Both the position numbers and the translations under genes were made by a program. Positions 6,200 through 7,023 of a stretch of DNA of 7,023 bases are shown one piece after another. The notes under the pieces are model-generated. The model ran no database searches. It was not told the origin of the DNA and was given only the letters and a program-made list of their open reading frames with translations. The first letter of the stretch is position 1. Each line of letters begins with the position of its first letter. Source of the DNA: Lachnospiraceae bacterium (lineage in GTDB: Bacteria; Bacillota; Clostridia; Lachnospirales; Lachnospiraceae); contig JAFTPY010000346.1 of the NCBI GenBank assembly GCA_017463035.1, positions 1-7,023 on the forward strand. Reading direction: 5' to 3'.

Positions 6200-6688
6200 A
6201 TGGAGAGACGGGATAAAGTCAATTATTATCTTGACCTGGCGGAAGTGGTTTCAAAGCGCTGTACCTGTTTACGCAGACACTACGGTGCGGTGATTGTGAA
6301 AAACGATGAGGTAATCTCTACGGGATATGTAGGGGCACCGCGGGGCAGAAAAAATTGCAGTGATTTGGGCTATTGCATCCGACAGCAGTTAAATATTCCG
6401 CGGGGAGAGCGGTATGAGCTGTGCCGCAGCGTTCATGCCGAGGCCAATGCAATCATCAGCGCAGAGCGGGAGAAAATGATAGACAGTACGCTCTATCTGG
6501 TGGGAAAAGAAGTTGGGACGGGAGCGTATATCGAGAAGTCCAGCAGTTGTTCCATGTGCAAGCGTATGGTCATCAATGCCGGGATTAAGCAGGTGGTTAT
6601 CCGGGATACGGAAAACGAGTATCGCGTGATTGATGTACAGGAGTGGATTGAAAATGACGAGTCTCTGGAGGGGAGTTTTGGGTATTAG
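6200..6688 (+). CDS. dCMP/cytidine deaminase family zinc enzyme (ComEB-like)
   Basis: This protein is expected to deaminate dCMP to dUMP, feeding thymidylate synthesis. It has 162 residues, normal for deoxycytidylate deaminases. The catalytic site is visible as VHAEANAI (78-85), with zinc ligand His79 and proton-shuttling Glu81, and SCSMCKRMVINAGI (116-129), with zinc ligands Cys117 and Cys120. The usual PCxxC is SCxxC here. TGYVGAPRG (41-49) and NCSDLGYC (52-59) match the substrate-binding and structural-zinc region of dCMP deaminases; Cys21, Cys23, Cys53, Cys59 and Cys75 are additional cysteines. GGGAGG at 6187-6192 precedes the ATG by seven bases. It lies 44 bp after the thioesterase. A cytidine or guanine deaminase role is less likely given the NCSD.GYC block. 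Confidence 0.9.
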   Translation: MERRDKVNYYLDLAEVVSKRCTCLRRHYGAVIVKNDEVISTGYVGAPRGRKNCSDLGYCIRQQLNIPRGERYELCRSVHAEANAIISAEREKMIDSTLYLVGKEVGTGAYIEKSSSCSMCKRMVINAGIKQVVIRDTENEYRVIDVQEWIENDESLEGSFGY

Positions 6689-6720
6689 GCTGTTACAGTA
6701 AATCGGAGGAGATGGATACG

Positions 6721-7023
6721 ATGAAAAGTGTATACCCTGTATTTTTTACAAAAGCAAAGAACTGTGTGTTGGTAGAAGTGCCTGATTTGGAAATACTCAC
6801 AGAAGGGAAAGATATGTCGGACGCCATTGAGATGGCGCGGGATGCGATTGAATTAAACTGCGTATCCAGAGAGGATGCCAAAGAAGAGATTCCGGAGCCT
6901 TCGGATATCAATGCATTGGATGTTTCTAAGGCTACATTTGCAGGAGAGGGAGCTACTGTGATTTCCTTTGTGGATATTGACTCCGGAGAGTATCGGAGAA
7001 AAATCGATACCAAAACAGTCAGA
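6721..7023 (+). CDS. HicB-like antitoxin-family protein, 3'-partial
   Basis: The frame stays open for 101 codons to the right edge, so the C-terminus is outside the window. The N-terminus has the HicB-type fold pattern: a YPVFFTKA strand (5-12), a VLVEVPDLEILTEGKD segment (16-31) that matches the family's 'v.fPDLpg..t.Gdt', the helix SDAIEMARDAIEL (33-45), and IPEPSDI (61-67). These proteins usually end in a ribbon-helix-helix DNA-binding domain and neutralise the HicA RNase. No HicA gene precedes it; the upstream neighbour is the dCMP deaminase 32 bp away. The start may be ATG 6721 or the in-frame ATG at 6712; GGAGG at 6705-6709 is 11 or 2 bases away, so 6721 is preferred. It could be a solitary HicB-like protein with no toxin function. 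Confidence 0.8.
   Translation, partial: MKSVYPVFFTKAKNCVLVEVPDLEILTEGKDMSDAIEMARDAIELNCVSREDAKEEIPEPSDINALDVSKATFAGEGATVISFVDIDSGEYRRKIDTKTVR

Noticed and set aside
6693..7013. Long open frame on the - strand opposite the HicB-like gene
   Set aside because: The + strand frame has a recognisable HicB-type N-terminus and ribosome binding site; the - strand protein shows no family features and is a shadow.

Overview
The window reads like a chromosomal segment of a Gram-positive anaerobe, most likely a Clostridia member close to Lachnospiraceae. This is inferred from strong AGGAGG-type ribosome binding sites, consensus sigma-70/SigA promoters, a T-box riboswitch, a lipoprotein solute-binding protein and moderate base composition. 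No rRNA, tRNA, CRISPR array, insertion sequence or phage gene is visible. All genes lie on the + strand.

Left part (1-1114): the C-terminal part of a 'predicted ATPase of the ABC class' (PF09818-type) enters from the left edge. From memory of the family, a block of roughly 60-70 residues that includes the Walker A loop is missing between two otherwise well-conserved stretches. A 150-bp intergenic region follows. It holds a near-perfect hairpin, a consensus promoter (TTGACG-17-TATAAT) and a 15-bp dyad that straddles the -10 element.

Middle-left (1115-2050): a 311-residue regulator with an unusual architecture. An N-terminal Xre/Cro-type helix-turn-helix is followed by a segment resembling the cytoplasmic part of the flagellar stator protein MotA, then by a C-terminal domain that closely resembles the torque-generating C-terminal domain of the flagellar switch protein FliG. 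No flagellar gene is nearby. This is the most unusual item in the window.

Middle (2051-5141): a tryptophan-uptake operon. An extended -10 promoter drives a T-box leader with specifier codon UGG (Trp) and an acceptor-binding bulge UGGC, which fits the G discriminator of bacterial tRNA-Trp. Mutually exclusive antiterminator and terminator hairpins follow. Then come a lipoprotein binding protein (trpX), a membrane permease (trpY) and an ATPase (trpZ). Uncharged tRNA-Trp should relieve termination and switch on the transporter when tryptophan is scarce.

Right part (5142-7023): a closely spaced run of metabolic genes with no clear terminator or promoter between them. They encode a stand-alone CinA C-terminal domain (NMN amidohydrolase, pncC), a YbgC-type hotdog acyl-CoA thioesterase, a zinc-dependent dCMP deaminase and the start of a HicB-like protein that runs off the right edge. 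Read-through from the trp transporter operon is possible, but their functions do not form one obvious pathway.
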